From: JAWKHR01 sp041394725
GTDB lineage: Bacteria > Acidobacteriota > Vicinamibacteria > Vicinamibacterales > SCN-69-37
Direction: 5' to 3'
NCBI GenBank assembly: GCA_041394725.1
Contig: JAWKHR010000011.1
Span: 62,001 to 126,000 of the forward strand
Length of the DNA stretch: 64,000 nt
The first letter of the stretch is position 1; the number at the start of each line of letters is the position of its first letter. Shown here one piece after another: positions 7,824-17,928 of the stretch. Both the position numbers and the translations under genes were made by a program. Below the pieces are notes generated by a model. That model was given only the letters and a program-made list of their open reading frames with translations, was not told the DNA's origin and did no database searches.

Positions 7824-8579
7824 ATGCGTGCAGCCATCGTGACGGGAGCGTCGTCGGGGATCGGGCGGGCCACCGCGGTCCGGCTCGGGGCGGATGGGTT
7901 TCAGGTGCTGGCGGTCGGTCGGGACGCCGGCGCGCTGGCGGAGGTCTGCCGGGAGATTGGCGGGGCAGGCGGGACGGCCGAGGCGCTGGTCGCCGACGTC
8001 ACCGCCGCGGACGCCCCGGCGTCGATCGTCGGCCGGGCGGTCGAGCGGTTCGGCGGCGTCGACGCACTGGTCAACGCGGCGGGCGTGATCGCCTCCGGCG
8101 CGGTCACCGCGACGACCGACGAGGGCTGGGACGCGATGATGGACGTGAACGTCCGCGCGCCGTTCCGGCTGATCCGCGAAGCGGCGGCCGCGCTCACCGA
8201 GCGCCGCGGCGCCGTGGTCAACGTCTCGAGCGTCGCCGGCGCGCGCGCGTTCCCCGGGCTGGCGTCCTACTGCGTCAGCAAGGCCGCCGTCGACCAGCTC
8301 ACGCGCGTCGCCGCCCTGGATTTCGCCGCCGCGGGGGTCCGCGTCAACGCGGTCAACCCCGGCGTCGTCGTCACCAACCTGCACCGGCGCGGCGGGATGG
8401 ACCCGGCGAAGTACGCCGAGTTCCTCGAGAAGTCCAGGACGACGCATCCGCTCGGCCGCGCGGGCGAGCCGGCCGAAATCGCCTCGCTCATCGCATTCCT
8501 CGTCTCACCCGATTCGGGGTGGATCACGGGCGACACGATCTCGATCGACGGCGGACGGCACCTGACCTGCCTGCGCTGA
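7824..8579 (+). CDS. Short-chain dehydrogenase/reductase
   Basis: A 251-aa classical SDR: NAD(P)-binding TGASSGIG (residues 8-15), NAAG (about 88-91), catalytic Ser in VNVSSVAG (about 135-142), catalytic YCVSK (about 152-156) and the C-terminal ITGDTISIDGG. The substrate cannot be assigned from sequence. It is transcribed alone, divergently from the TonB-family gene, with the next gene 300 bp away. Confidence 0.93.
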   Translation: MRAAIVTGASSGIGRATAVRLGADGFQVLAVGRDAGALAEVCREIGGAGGTAEALVADVTAADAPASIVGRAVERFGGVDALVNAAGVIASGAVTATTDEGWDAMMDVNVRAPFRLIREAAAALTERRGAVVNVSSVAGARAFPGLASYCVSKAAVDQLTRVAALDFAAAGVRVNAVNPGVVVTNLHRRGGMDPAKYAEFLEKSRTTHPLGRAGEPAEIASLIAFLVSPDSGWITGDTISIDGGRHLTCLR

Positions 8580-8882
8580 CCGGGCGCGGCGGCGGCCGGG
8601 ACGGCACCGGGCTCGCGGCCGGCCGCGGTCCGCTGCCCGCATCCGGCCGCGCCCGCGTGCGGACGCTCGGCGGCGCGGGAACCGCCAGCGGATTGTTATC
8701 GTCTTACGATATCAAGATTCGATATCATCGCCCGGCCGCGGCCTGGGGGAGAGGTGATGCCATGATCCGCTCGACGCGTCGTTGCGCCCGCCGGCATCGA
8801 CTGCCGACCTGCCGTCCGCCGGCGATGGGCGCGCCGAGATGTCGGTCCTGGCGCGCCTCGACCCCGTCCGGGAGGCGATGAC
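8580..8882 (+). promoter_or_regulatory. Intergenic region with candidate PadR operator/promoter
   Basis: The first ~110 bp are GC-rich with no recognisable gene. An AT-rich island at 8693-8728 stands out: TTGTTATCG, then two CGATATC copies at 8707-8713 and 8720-8726, 13 bases apart. GATATC is itself palindromic, and PadR operators commonly contain ATATC/GATAT-type half-sites. This is the likely promoter and autorepression site of the PadR gene that starts at 8883. The ~150-nt leader that follows has no convincing reading frame. Confidence 0.5.
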
Positions 8883-9218
8883 GTGGCCCGCCGCTCGGAA
8901 ATGCAGAAGGGCACGCTCGACCTGATGATCCTGCGCACGCTGGACCTGCAGCCGCTTCACGGCATCGCCATCGCGGACCGGATCCGTCAGGTGACGCGTG
9001 GCGCGTTCACGGTCGGCCCCGGGTCGCTGTTCCCCGCGCTGCATCGGCTGGAGCAGGAGGGCTGGATTCGCGGCACGTGGGGCGTCTCGGACCAGGGTCG
9101 CCGTGCGCGCTCGTACACCCTGACCGCCGCCGGCCGCCGGCAGCTCGCGGCCGAGCGTCGCGAATGGAGCCGCGTGGTCGCGGCCGTCGCCGAGGTCCTC
9201 AACCAGGACGAGGGATGA
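8883..9218 (+). CDS. PadR-family transcriptional regulator
   Basis: A 111-aa winged-helix regulator. LKGTLDLMILRTL-like start (MQKGTLDLMILRTLDLQPLHGIAIADRI), the recognition segment GSLFPALHRLEQEGWI and the wing GRRARSYTLTAAGRRQL are diagnostic of PadR. GTG at 8883 has a GGGAGG Shine-Dalgarno eight bases upstream. In Acidobacteria such genes regularly precede a large FtsX/MacB-type permease, exactly as here (16 nt to the next gene), and are thought to control it. The inducer is unknown. Confidence 0.93.
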   Translation: MARRSEMQKGTLDLMILRTLDLQPLHGIAIADRIRQVTRGAFTVGPGSLFPALHRLEQEGWIRGTWGVSDQGRRARSYTLTAAGRRQLAAERREWSRVVAAVAEVLNQDEG

Positions 9219-9234
9219 GGCAGGGGAGGTCCGC

Positions 9235-11895
9235 ATGCGCCACTGGCACCGCCTTCGGGAGCTCTGCCGCACCCTGTTCCGCGGCCGGCGTGTCGATCGG
9301 GATCTGGACGACGAGCTGCACGACTGGGTGGAGACGCTCGCAGCGAGGCACCGGGCCCGGGGCGCGAACGCGGGCGAGGCCGACCGCCTGGCCCGTGTCG
9401 AGCTCGGCGGCCTCGCCCAGGTCAAGGAGGAGGCCCGCGCCGTGCGGAACGGCTCGCAGCTCGAATCGACCTCGATGGACGTGCGCTACGCCTGGCGCGC
9501 CTGGCGCCGGACGCCCGGCGTCGCGCTGACCGCCGTCCTGACGTTCGCGCTCGGCATCGGCGCCGCCACCGCCATCTTCAGCGTCGTCCGGGCGGTCCTC
9601 ATCGAGCCGCTTCCCTACCCGAATGCCGGCCGCCTGCTCCTCGTCTGGGCCGACCTCACTGACATCGGCTACCCGCACGCGCCGCTCGCCGGACCGGAAC
9701 TGGTCGAGTTCCAGGACGGCGTGAAGGCCTTCGACGCGGTCGGCGGCGTGTGGGCGACGAACGCGACGCTCGTCGCCGGCGACGACCCCGAGCAGCTGCG
9801 GCTCGCGACCGTCACGCCCGACTTCTTCGCGGTGCTCGGCGCGCAGCCCGTGCTCGGCCGCGTGCTCGGGCCCGACGACTTCGGTCAGACCGTGACGCCG
9901 GTGCTCCTGAGCCACGCGCTCTGGCTGTCGAGCTTCGGCGGCGACCCCGGCGTCGTGGGCCGCGCCGTCACGCTCAACGATCGGCCGGCGCGCGTGATCG
10001 GCGTCATGGGCGCCGAGTTCCGGCTGCTGTTTCCGCCGGATGCCGCGGTTCCCGAGGACCTGCAGGCCTGGGTTCCGGGCGGGGCCCGGCTCGCGGCACA
10101 GCCGCGGGGGCAGCAGTACCTTCGCGTGATCGGACGGCTCGCGCCGGGCGCGCGGGCCGACGAGGGGGTCGCGCAGGTCGAGGCGACCGGCGCGAGCATC
10201 ATCGCCGCCAACCCGGGCAGCTACACGCCGGGATCGCGGTTCTACGCGGTGCCGATGCAGGAGGACGCCGTGCGGCCGATCCGCGGCGCGCTGCTCGCGC
10301 TGTTCGGCGGCGTGCTGATTCTGCTCGTCATCGCGTGCGTCAACATCGCCGGGCTGCTCGTCGTCCGGGCGGTGTCGCGGCGGCCGGAGATCGCGCTGCG
10401 CCGGGCACTCGGCGCCAGTGCGGGCCGGCTGTTCCGGCAGTGCCTCGTCGAAGGGCTCCTCCTGTCGTGCGCCGGCGGCCTGCTCGGCCTGGCGGCGGCG
10501 CGGGGCGCGCTGCTCGTGCTGACGAGCCTGGCGCCGTCCGGCCTCCCCCGCGTGCGCACCGCCGACCTCGATCCCGGCGTGCTGGGGTTCTGCGCCGCGG
10601 CCGTGCTCGTCTGGGGACTCGCGTTCTCGCTGATGCCGTGGCTCGATGCCTGGCGCCGACGCCTGTCGCCCCCGCTCGCGCGCGACAGCCGCACGACCCC
10701 GGGCGCGCCCGGGGGACGCTTCCGCGCGGCGCTCATCGTCTCGCAGCTCGCGCTCGGCCTCGTGCTGCTCGTCGGCGCGGTCCTGCTCGCGCGGACGTTC
10801 GCCCGCCTGGTGCACCTCGATCCGGGGTTTCGGGCCGAGGGCGTGCTCACCTTCCGGGTGGCACCGCCGTTCTCCCGGTATCCGCCGGGCGACGGACAGA
10901 AGGCGTTCCATCGACTGCTGACGGACCGGCTCCTTGCGCTGCCCGGCGTGGTGGACGTCGGGTCGGTCAGCCACGTGCCCTACGACAACCTCCCGAACTG
11001 GGGCACGCCGTATCTGCCCACGGGCGAGACCGACGGGGCGAAGTCCGGCCTGGCCGACACGCGGACGGTCTCCCCGGGCTTCTTCCGGACCATCGGCGCG
11101 ACGATGACGGCCGGACGCGACTTCGACGAGCACGACGCCTTCGGCGAGGACCTGCCCGTGGTGATCGACGAGCTCATGGCCGCGCGGCTCTTCGGAAGCG
11201 GCGATCCGGTCGGCCGGACGTTCCAGAGCGATCTCGGCGGCACGGGCCGCATGGCGCCGCTGCGTGTCGTCGGGGTCGTCGGGCACCTGCGCCACCGCAG
11301 CCTCACCGAGGCCGGGCGCGAGCAGCTCTACGTGCCGTCGCGCCTCGTGCCGAGGAATCCCGTGGCCTACGCCGTGCGGACGACGGGCGCGCCGGCCGAT
11401 CTCGTCCCGCAGGTGCGGGCGCTCGTGAAGACGCTCGACCCACGGCTTCCGGTGTACGACGCCCGACCGCTCGAGGACTACCTCGTGACCGCGCGAGCGG
11501 CGCACCGGTTCACGCTGACGCTCGGCGTCGCGTTCGCGGGGATCGCCCTGCTCCTCGCCAGCGTGGGGATGTACGGCGTGATGGCGTACGCGGTCGGCCG
11601 ACGGCGGCGCGAATTCGGCGTGCGGCTCGCGCTCGGCGCCAGGCCGGGGCAGATCCTGTGGATGGTCCTGCGCGAGGGCGGGCGGCTGCTCGCGGCCGGC
11701 GCGCTGCTCGGCAGCGTCGGCGCCCTGCTCACGGCACGCCTGATCCGGTCGCAACTGTTCGAGGTCGCGCCGTGGGACCCGATCTCGTACCTCGTCGGCG
11801 CGGCCGTCCTGCTGACGGCGGCGCTCGCGGCGTCCCTCGAGCCGGCGCTGCGCGCGTCGCGCTCGGGCAGCCTCGCCTCGCTCAGGGAGGACTGA
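9235..11895 (+). CDS. ADOP-family FtsX/MacB-like ABC permease
   Basis: An 886-aa protein with a short soluble N-terminal region (about 1-75), a MacB-type periplasmic core after the first helix (VALTAVLTFALGIGAATAIFSVV, about 98-120), and two FtsX permease blocks at about 345-480 and 745-880. The C-terminus contains the usual ALGARPGQILWMVLREG loop. This is the acidobacterial 'duplicated orphan permease' architecture, without an ATPase gene beside it. It probably works in MacB-like mechanotransmission or export with a shared ATPase; the substrate is unknown. It forms one unit with the PadR gene. Confidence 0.9.
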   Translation: MRHWHRLRELCRTLFRGRRVDRDLDDELHDWVETLAARHRARGANAGEADRLARVELGGLAQVKEEARAVRNGSQLESTSMDVRYAWRAWRRTPGVALTAVLTFALGIGAATAIFSVVRAVLIEPLPYPNAGRLLLVWADLTDIGYPHAPLAGPELVEFQDGVKAFDAVGGVWATNATLVAGDDPEQLRLATVTPDFFAVLGAQPVLGRVLGPDDFGQTVTPVLLSHALWLSSFGGDPGVVGRAVTLNDRPARVIGVMGAEFRLLFPPDAAVPEDLQAWVPGGARLAAQPRGQQYLRVIGRLAPGARADEGVAQVEATGASIIAANPGSYTPGSRFYAVPMQEDAVRPIRGALLALFGGVLILLVIACVNIAGLLVVRAVSRRPEIALRRALGASAGRLFRQCLVEGLLLSCAGGLLGLAAARGALLVLTSLAPSGLPRVRTADLDPGVLGFCAAAVLVWGLAFSLMPWLDAWRRRLSPPLARDSRTTPGAPGGRFRAALIVSQLALGLVLLVGAVLLARTFARLVHLDPGFRAEGVLTFRVAPPFSRYPPGDGQKAFHRLLTDRLLALPGVVDVGSVSHVPYDNLPNWGTPYLPTGETDGAKSGLADTRTVSPGFFRTIGATMTAGRDFDEHDAFGEDLPVVIDELMAARLFGSGDPVGRTFQSDLGGTGRMAPLRVVGVVGHLRHRSLTEAGREQLYVPSRLVPRNPVAYAVRTTGAPADLVPQVRALVKTLDPRLPVYDARPLEDYLVTARAAHRFTLTLGVAFAGIALLLASVGMYGVMAYAVGRRRREFGVRLALGARPGQILWMVLREGGRLLAAGALLGSVGALLTARLIRSQLFEVAPWDPISYLVGAAVLLTAALAASLEPALRASRSGSLASLRED

Positions 11896-11902
11896 GCGGG
11901 GC

Positions 11903-12343
11903 CTACGGATTCCGTCGTGTCCAGTTCCTGACGATCCGGGCCGCCTCGCCGCCCGGTGTCCAGATCACCAGCGCCTTCGTCTCGACCGCGGTCCGGTGTC
12001 GCACGCGGTCCGGCGGGCGGACGAAGCCGACCATCCCCGGCCGCAGCGTCGTCGAGACGCCGTTGACCACGTGCTCCAGCTCGCCCGAGAGCACGTAGAA
12101 CGTCTCGGTGGATCCGTGCGGATGATCGCCGGAGTCGCTGCCGGCCGGGAACGTGATCTCGGCGATGTCCAGATCGGAAGCGCCGAGCGTCGAGGCGTCC
12201 AGGAGGACCTTGATCGACATGCCGCTGCCGCTCACGAACGTGGCGCCGACGTTGGACGGTCGAGCGTCCTGCGACGTGCGACCCGCGGCGAACGAGGCGA
12301 CGGACGAGACGACGAAGAGCGCGACGAGCAGAGACCTGCGCAT
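11903..12343 (-). CDS. Exported cupin-domain protein
   Basis: A 146-aa protein with a signal peptide (MRRSLLVALFVVSSVASFAAG) and a single cupin fold. The metal-site region PAGSDSGDHPHGSTETFYVLSGELEHVVNG (about 66-95) and the second motif RPPDRVRHRTAVE (about 107-119) are present. Small cupins bind a metal and range from enzymes to storage proteins, so no activity is assigned. Start ATG 12343 has GGAGG upstream. It is convergent with the ADOP permease, ends 7 nt apart. Confidence 0.85.
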   Translation of the reverse strand: MRRSLLVALFVVSSVASFAAGRTSQDARPSNVGATFVSGSGMSIKVLLDASTLGASDLDIAEITFPAGSDSGDHPHGSTETFYVLSGELEHVVNGVSTTLRPGMVGFVRPPDRVRHRTAVETKALVIWTPGGEAARIVRNWTRRNP

Positions 12344-12405
12344 GCGACGACCTCCAGCTGGACCAACGACCGGTCGGGGCGGCTGCGCCTCGGTCGCGGA
12401 CGCGT

Positions 12406-12981
12406 TCAGGCGTCCGGCGAGGCGTCCCTGGCCCTGACTCCTTCCACATAGGTGACGCCTTCCGCCTCGGCGAGGAGCCGGGCCGCGCGGAAGCCCGCGA
12501 TGGTGAATGCCTCGCGGAGGCGATCCGGATCGAACGTCACGCCGGGTGCGCCGCGGCCCGATCGGGTGAGCGACGCGACCAGCCCGGCCGGCGGCGTGCC
12601 GCCGATGGCGACGGCGCGGCCGCCCGGACGCAACGCGCGCAGCGCCTCGGCGGCGACGGCGGCGGTGTCCACGCCGGGCGCGCCGACCACCTGGTGCAGG
12701 ACGACCACGTCGGCCATCCCCGCGTCCACCGGCAGCGCGTCCGGTCGTCCCGGGGCCGGTTCGATGAGCGCGCCCGCCGCCGTGGCCACCACCTCGGCCC
12801 GCGCCGTCGCGTCCGGCGCGTCGACGACGAGGGTGCGGCCGTTGAGGCCGGTGACCTGCGCGAGCTGGGCCGCGAGGCGGCCGTCACCGGCGCCGGCCAG
12901 GACGACGGTCTGGCCCGGCTTGGCGCCGATCATCGCGAGCGCGGTCTGGAACGGCGGGGGCCCGCCGCGGAGGAATCGCAT
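12406..12981 (-). CDS. SAM-dependent methyltransferase-like protein
   Basis: A 191-aa Rossmann-like protein. The glycine motif VVLAGAGDGRLAAQLA (about 26-41), the acidic strand end TLVVDAPD (about 50-57), VVVLHQVVGA (about 93-102) and LRPGGRAVAIGG (about 117-128) follow the class I methyltransferase order. Motif I is GAGDGR, a variant of the usual GxGxG, so activity is plausible but not certain. ATG at 12981 (GCGGAAAAC upstream) is chosen because the frame further upstream overlaps the divergent inositol-phosphate synthase gene. The two genes diverge from a 28-bp gap. Confidence 0.7.
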   Translation of the reverse strand: MRFLRGGPPPFQTALAMIGAKPGQTVVLAGAGDGRLAAQLAQVTGLNGRTLVVDAPDATARAEVVATAAGALIEPAPGRPDALPVDAGMADVVVLHQVVGAPGVDTAAVAAEALRALRPGGRAVAIGGTPPAGLVASLTRSGRGAPGVTFDPDRLREAFTIAGFRAARLLAEAEGVTYVEGVRARDASPDA

Positions 12982-12995
12982 GTTTTCCGCAATGA

Positions 12996-13001
12996 TATAG
13001 T
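12996..13001 (+). promoter_or_regulatory. -10 box of the inositol-phosphate synthase gene (leaderless)
   Basis: TATAGT lies eight bases before the GTG at 13010, with no Shine-Dalgarno between them and no convincing -35. The same AT-rich patch must hold the divergent methyltransferase promoter. Confidence 0.45.
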
Positions 13002-13009
13002 TCTCCGCC

Positions 13010-14323
<1,314 letters not shown>

Positions 14324-14335
14324 CGGAGGACCGTG

Positions 14336-14821
14336 ATGGGCAAACACCAGCCGGCACTGCTCGGCGGCATCCTGATTGGCGTGCTTTCCGCGCTGCCGGT
14401 CGTCGGCGCGCTGAACGCGTGCTGCTGCCTGTGGGTGGTTCTGGGCGGCATGCTGACGGTCTACCTCCAGCAGCAGCAGAAGCCCGAGCCGGTCGAGACG
14501 GCCGACGCGGTCATCGGCGGGCTCCTCGCCGGGCTCATCGGCGCGGTGATCATGGCGCTCGTGCAGGCGCTGATGGTCAGCATCACCGGTCCCGTCACCC
14601 AGCAGGCCCTGCAGCAGGCGCTCCAGGACAACCCCGAGGTGCCGGCCGAGGCGCGCGAGATGCTCCTGCGGCTGTTCTCGGGCCAGGGCGTCGTGCTCTT
14701 CGTGCTCGCGATCGCGATTCCGCTCTACGCGGTGTTCGCCATGCTCGGATCGCTGCTGGGCCTGGCGCTCTTCCGGAAGAAGACGCCGCCGGCGCCGCCG
14801 GCCCCGAGCATCCAGGTGTAG
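14336..14821 (+). CDS. Small membrane protein of unknown function
   Basis: A 161-aa protein with four likely membrane helices: about 6-24, 26-45 (with a CCC triplet), 62-85 and 118-143. A short glutamine/charged loop (VTQQALQQALQDNPEVPAEARE) separates helices three and four. ATG at 14336 has GGAGGA five bases upstream; the GTG three bases earlier is too close to it. The gene lies between ino1 (12 nt) and acs (4 nt), so it is probably co-transcribed with them. No family assigned. Confidence 0.7.
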   Translation: MGKHQPALLGGILIGVLSALPVVGALNACCCLWVVLGGMLTVYLQQQQKPEPVETADAVIGGLLAGLIGAVIMALVQALMVSITGPVTQQALQQALQDNPEVPAEAREMLLRLFSGQGVVLFVLAIAIPLYAVFAMLGSLLGLALFRKKTPPAPPAPSIQV

Positions 14822-14825
14822 GCGG

Positions 14826-16790
14826 GTGGCCGACACCCCTCGCCACGAAATCGACGCGCTGCTCGACGAGGCGCGCGTCTTCGAGCCGTCCGCCGAGTGG
14901 CGCGCGAACGCCCTCGCGAACGACCCGGAGGTCTACGCGCGCGCGGCGGCCGATCCGGAGGCGTTCTGGGCCGGCTTCGCGAAGGAGCTCGAGTGGTCCA
15001 CGCCGTGGACGAAGGTCCTGGAGTGGACGCCGCCCGACGCGAAGTGGTTCACGGGCGGGAGGATCAACGCCAGCGTCAACTGCCTCGACCGCCACCTGCG
15101 CTCCGCGCGCCGCAACAAGGCCGCGATCATCTGGGAAGGCGAGCCCGGCGACGCTCGCACGCTGACCTACTTCGACCTGCACCGTGAGGTCGGCCAGTTC
15201 GCGAACGTCCTGAAGGCGCTCGGCGTGAAGAAGGGCGACCGGGTCGCGCTCTACCTGCCGCTCGTGCCGGAACTCGCGATCGCGATGCTCGCGTGCGCGC
15301 GCATCGGCGCCGTCCACAGCGTCGTCTTCGGCGGGTTCAGCGCCGAGTCGCTGGGCGACCGCATCAACGACGCGCAGGCGACCGTGCTCGTCACCGCCGA
15401 CGGCGGCTACCGGCGCGGCCAGATCGTCCCGCTCAAGCAGACGTCCGACGAGGCGCTCGAGCGCACGCCCTCCATCCGGCACGTCGTCGTCGTGCGCCGC
15501 AACGCGGCCGACCCGTTCCCGATCCACATGAAGGCCGGGCGCGACCACTGGTATCACGAGCTGATGCAGGACGCCGCCGCGGACTGTCCGGCCGAGCCGA
15601 TGGACGCCGAGGACCTGCTCTACATCCTCTACACGTCCGGCACGACCGGGAAGCCGAAGGGCATCGTCCACACGACCGGCGGATACCTGGTCGGCACCTA
15701 CGCCACGTCGAAGTGGGTCTTCGACCTGCGCGACGAGGACGTCTACTGGTGCACCGCCGACATCGGGTGGGTCACCGGGCACAGCTACGTCGTCTACGGC
15801 CCGCTCGCCAACGGCGCGACGGTCCTGATGTACGAGGGCGCGCCCGACTGGCCGAACAAGGGCCGGTTCTGGGATCTCATCGACAAGTACGGCGTGACGA
15901 TCTTCTACACCGCGCCCACCGCGATCCGCGCGTTCATGAAGTGGGGCACCGAGTGGCCGGCGAAGGCGAAGCTCTCGAGCCTGCGCCTGATGGGCTCGGT
16001 CGGCGAGCCGATCAACCCCGAGGCCTGGATGTGGTACCACACGCACATCGGCCGCGGGCGCTGCCCGATCGTGGATACGTGGTGGCAGACCGAGACGGGG
16101 CAGATCCTCATCACCGCGCTCGCCGGCATCACCCCGCTCAAGCCTGGTTCGGCCACGCGGCCGTTCCCCGGCATCACCGCCGAGATCCGCAACGCGAAAG
16201 GCGAGGCGGTGAAGGAAGGCGGCGGCCTGCTCGCGCTCACGAAGCCGTGGCCCGGCATGCTCCGCGGGATCTACGGCGACCGCGAGCGGTTCATCCAGCA
16301 GTACTGGAGCCGCTGGCCGGACGGCGTCTACTTCACCGGCGACGGCGCGCGCGTCGACGCCGACGGCTACTACTGGCTGCTCGGCCGGGTGGACGACGTG
16401 CTGAACGTCGCGGGCCACCGGCTGGGCACGATGGAGGTCGAGAGCGCGCTGGTCGATCACCCCAAGGTCGCCGAGGCCGCGGTGGTCGGCAAGCCGCACG
16501 AGATCAAGGGCCAGGCCGTGGCCGCGTTCGTCACGCTCAAGGAAGGCGCGAAGGGCTCGGACGAGCTGGTGGACGAGCTGCGCGATCACGTCGCGAAGAA
16601 GATCGGCGCCATCGCCAAGCCGGACCAGATCCTCTTCGCCGCCGACCTGCCGAAGACCCGGTCCGGCAAGATCATGCGGCGCCTGCTCCGCGACATCGCC
16701 GAAGGCAAGGCCCTCGGCGACACGACGACCCTGGCCGACCCCAACGTCGTCGCGCGGCTGAAGGACGAGTACGAGAGCCGGGAGACGTAA
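14826..16790 (+). CDS. acs: Acetyl-CoA synthetase
   Basis: A 654-aa AMP-forming acyl-CoA synthetase close to the usual length. It activates acetate to acetyl-CoA via acetyl-AMP. Visible motifs: YTSGTTGKPKGIVHTTGGYL (about 264-283), WCTADIGWVTGHSY, DTWWQTETG (about 417-425), YFTGDGA (about 501-507), GRVDDVLNVAGHRLGT and the C-terminal PKTRSGKIMRR (about 619-629) whose Lys is the acetylation-regulated catalytic residue in this family. Start GTG 14826, four bases after the membrane-protein stop. Substrate acetate is inferred from the full-length Acs signature. Confidence 0.95.
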   Translation: MADTPRHEIDALLDEARVFEPSAEWRANALANDPEVYARAAADPEAFWAGFAKELEWSTPWTKVLEWTPPDAKWFTGGRINASVNCLDRHLRSARRNKAAIIWEGEPGDARTLTYFDLHREVGQFANVLKALGVKKGDRVALYLPLVPELAIAMLACARIGAVHSVVFGGFSAESLGDRINDAQATVLVTADGGYRRGQIVPLKQTSDEALERTPSIRHVVVVRRNAADPFPIHMKAGRDHWYHELMQDAAADCPAEPMDAEDLLYILYTSGTTGKPKGIVHTTGGYLVGTYATSKWVFDLRDEDVYWCTADIGWVTGHSYVVYGPLANGATVLMYEGAPDWPNKGRFWDLIDKYGVTIFYTAPTAIRAFMKWGTEWPAKAKLSSLRLMGSVGEPINPEAWMWYHTHIGRGRCPIVDTWWQTETGQILITALAGITPLKPGSATRPFPGITAEIRNAKGEAVKEGGGLLALTKPWPGMLRGIYGDRERFIQQYWSRWPDGVYFTGDGARVDADGYYWLLGRVDDVLNVAGHRLGTMEVESALVDHPKVAEAAVVGKPHEIKGQAVAAFVTLKEGAKGSDELVDELRDHVAKKIGAIAKPDQILFAADLPKTRSGKIMRRLLRDIAEGKALGDTTTLADPNVVARLKDEYESRET

Positions 16791-16801
16791 ACCGGGCACC
16801 A

Positions 16802-16974
16802 GGCACTGGGCACGTGGCACTGGGGAACGCCAGGGCGCGGCCCCGGCGGGCCGTGCCCGGTGCCGAGCGCACGGTGCCCGCTCCTGGGAACCGGAGCCCG
16901 GCAACCGGCGTCTTAGCTGCTGGCCTCCGTGCCGAGTCCGCATGCCCAGTGCCGCATGCCCAGTGCCCAGTGCC
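16802..16974. repeat. Inverted/direct repeats of GGCACTGGGCA in the acs-ABC intergenic region
   Basis: GGCACTGGGCA occurs at 16802-16812 and a variant near 16816-16823. Its complement TGCCCAGTGCC occurs at 16943-16953 and 16957-16967, with a further overlapping GCCCAGTGCC at 16965-16974. The two ends can pair across about 130 bp of GC-rich sequence with no gene. This resembles dispersed REP/BIME-type intergenic repeats, and the long hairpin could attenuate acs transcription. Confidence 0.65.
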
Positions 16975-16993
16975 GAAATTGTGAGAGCCACCC

Positions 16994-17701
16994 ATGCCCC
17001 TGATTGAGACCAAGGACCTCTGGAAGACCTACGAGATGGGCCAGGAACAGGTCCACGCGCTCCGCGGCGTGTCGATTGCCATCGAGCGGGGCGAATACGT
17101 GGCCATCATGGGGCCGTCCGGGTCGGGCAAGTCCACCCTGATGAACCTCATCGGCTGCCTGGACACGCCCAGCAAGGGCAGCTACCTGCTCAACGGCAAG
17201 CAGGTCAGCCAGATGAACGACGACGAGCTGGCGCGGATCCGGAACGAGGAGATCGGATTCGTCTTCCAGACGTTCAACCTGCTGCCGCGCGCGACCGCGC
17301 TTCACAACGTCGAGCTGCCGCTCATCTACGCCGGCGTCAGCGCGAAGGACCGGGCCCAGCGCGCGGAGGAGTCGCTGGCCAAGGTCGAGCTGACCGACCG
17401 CAAGACGCACCGGCCCAATCAGCTCTCGGGCGGCCAGCGCCAGCGCGTGGCAATCGCGCGCGCGCTGGTCAACAACCCGTCGATCCTGCTGGCCGACGAG
17501 CCCACCGGCAACCTCGACTCGAAGACGGGGGTCGAGATCATGGCGCTCTTCGAGCGCCTGCACCAGTCGGGCAACACGATCATCCTCGTCACCCACGAGG
17601 CCGACATCGCGATGCACGCGCACCGCGTGATCCACATCCGCGACGGGCAGGTCGAGAAGGACGTCCGGAACTCGCCGGTCGGGGAACCGACGCCCGCGTA
17701 G
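16994..17701 (+). CDS. ABC transporter ATP-binding protein (LolD/MacB/FtsE type)
   Basis: A 235-aa ATPase with Walker A GPSGSGKST (about 38-46), signature LSGGQRQRVAIARAL (about 143-157), Walker B ILLADEPTGNLDS (about 163-175) and H-loop VTHEADIAMHAHRVI. The EPTGNLDS run marks the MacB/LolD/FtsE class that energises FtsX-like permeases. No permease lies beside it. The window has two ADOP permeases without ATPases, so this could be a shared ATPase, but that is inference. It is followed by a 60-aa gene 44 nt downstream with its own promoter-like element. Confidence 0.9.
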   Translation: MPLIETKDLWKTYEMGQEQVHALRGVSIAIERGEYVAIMGPSGSGKSTLMNLIGCLDTPSKGSYLLNGKQVSQMNDDELARIRNEEIGFVFQTFNLLPRATALHNVELPLIYAGVSAKDRAQRAEESLAKVELTDRKTHRPNQLSGGQRQRVAIARALVNNPSILLADEPTGNLDSKTGVEIMALFERLHQSGNTIILVTHEADIAMHAHRVIHIRDGQVEKDVRNSPVGEPTPA

Positions 17702-17733
17702 GGGGCTCCTGCGCGGGACGGCCCGCGCCGCGC

Positions 17734-17739
17734 TACACT
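17734..17739 (+). promoter_or_regulatory. -10 box of the 60-aa protein/nucleotidyltransferase pair (leaderless)
   Basis: TACACT lies six bases before the ATG at 17746, and no Shine-Dalgarno is present. No -35 of good quality is visible. Confidence 0.45.
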
Positions 17740-17745
17740 GCCGCC

Positions 17746-17928
17746 ATGACCGCCCGTCGCCGGCCGCCCCTCGCGCCAGATCCGGTCACGGAGTACTACA
17801 AGAAGGATGTCGACCGGACGCTCCTGCGCGAACACCTGAAGCTCACGCCCCAGCAACGCCTGGAGCGGCTGGTGGCGTTCATGCGATCGCTGGAGACGCT
17901 TCGGGCGGCCCGGCGGCCCGGACGATGA
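17746..17928 (+). CDS. 60-aa basic protein, first gene of a nucleotidyltransferase pair
   Basis: A 60-residue protein of unknown function. The central stretch DRTLLREHLKLTPQQRLERLVAFMRSLETLRAARRPGR is predicted to form two amphipathic helices. Its TGA overlaps the ATG of the nucleotidyltransferase gene (ATGA), so the two are translationally coupled and probably make interacting proteins. Small helical partners coupled to minimal nucleotidyltransferases occur in toxin-antitoxin-like and DNA-modification modules. The role here is not shown by sequence. Confidence 0.65.
   Translation: MTARRRPPLAPDPVTEYYKKDVDRTLLREHLKLTPQQRLERLVAFMRSLETLRAARRPGR

Noticed and set aside
6740..8881. Large plus-strand frame spanning the TonB-family and SDR region
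   Set aside because: Covers the opposite strand of one gene and a shifted frame of another; no domain.
9199..11754. 851-codon frame antisense to the ADOP permease
   Set aside because: Composition-driven shadow with no recognisable domain; the plus-strand permease is unambiguous.
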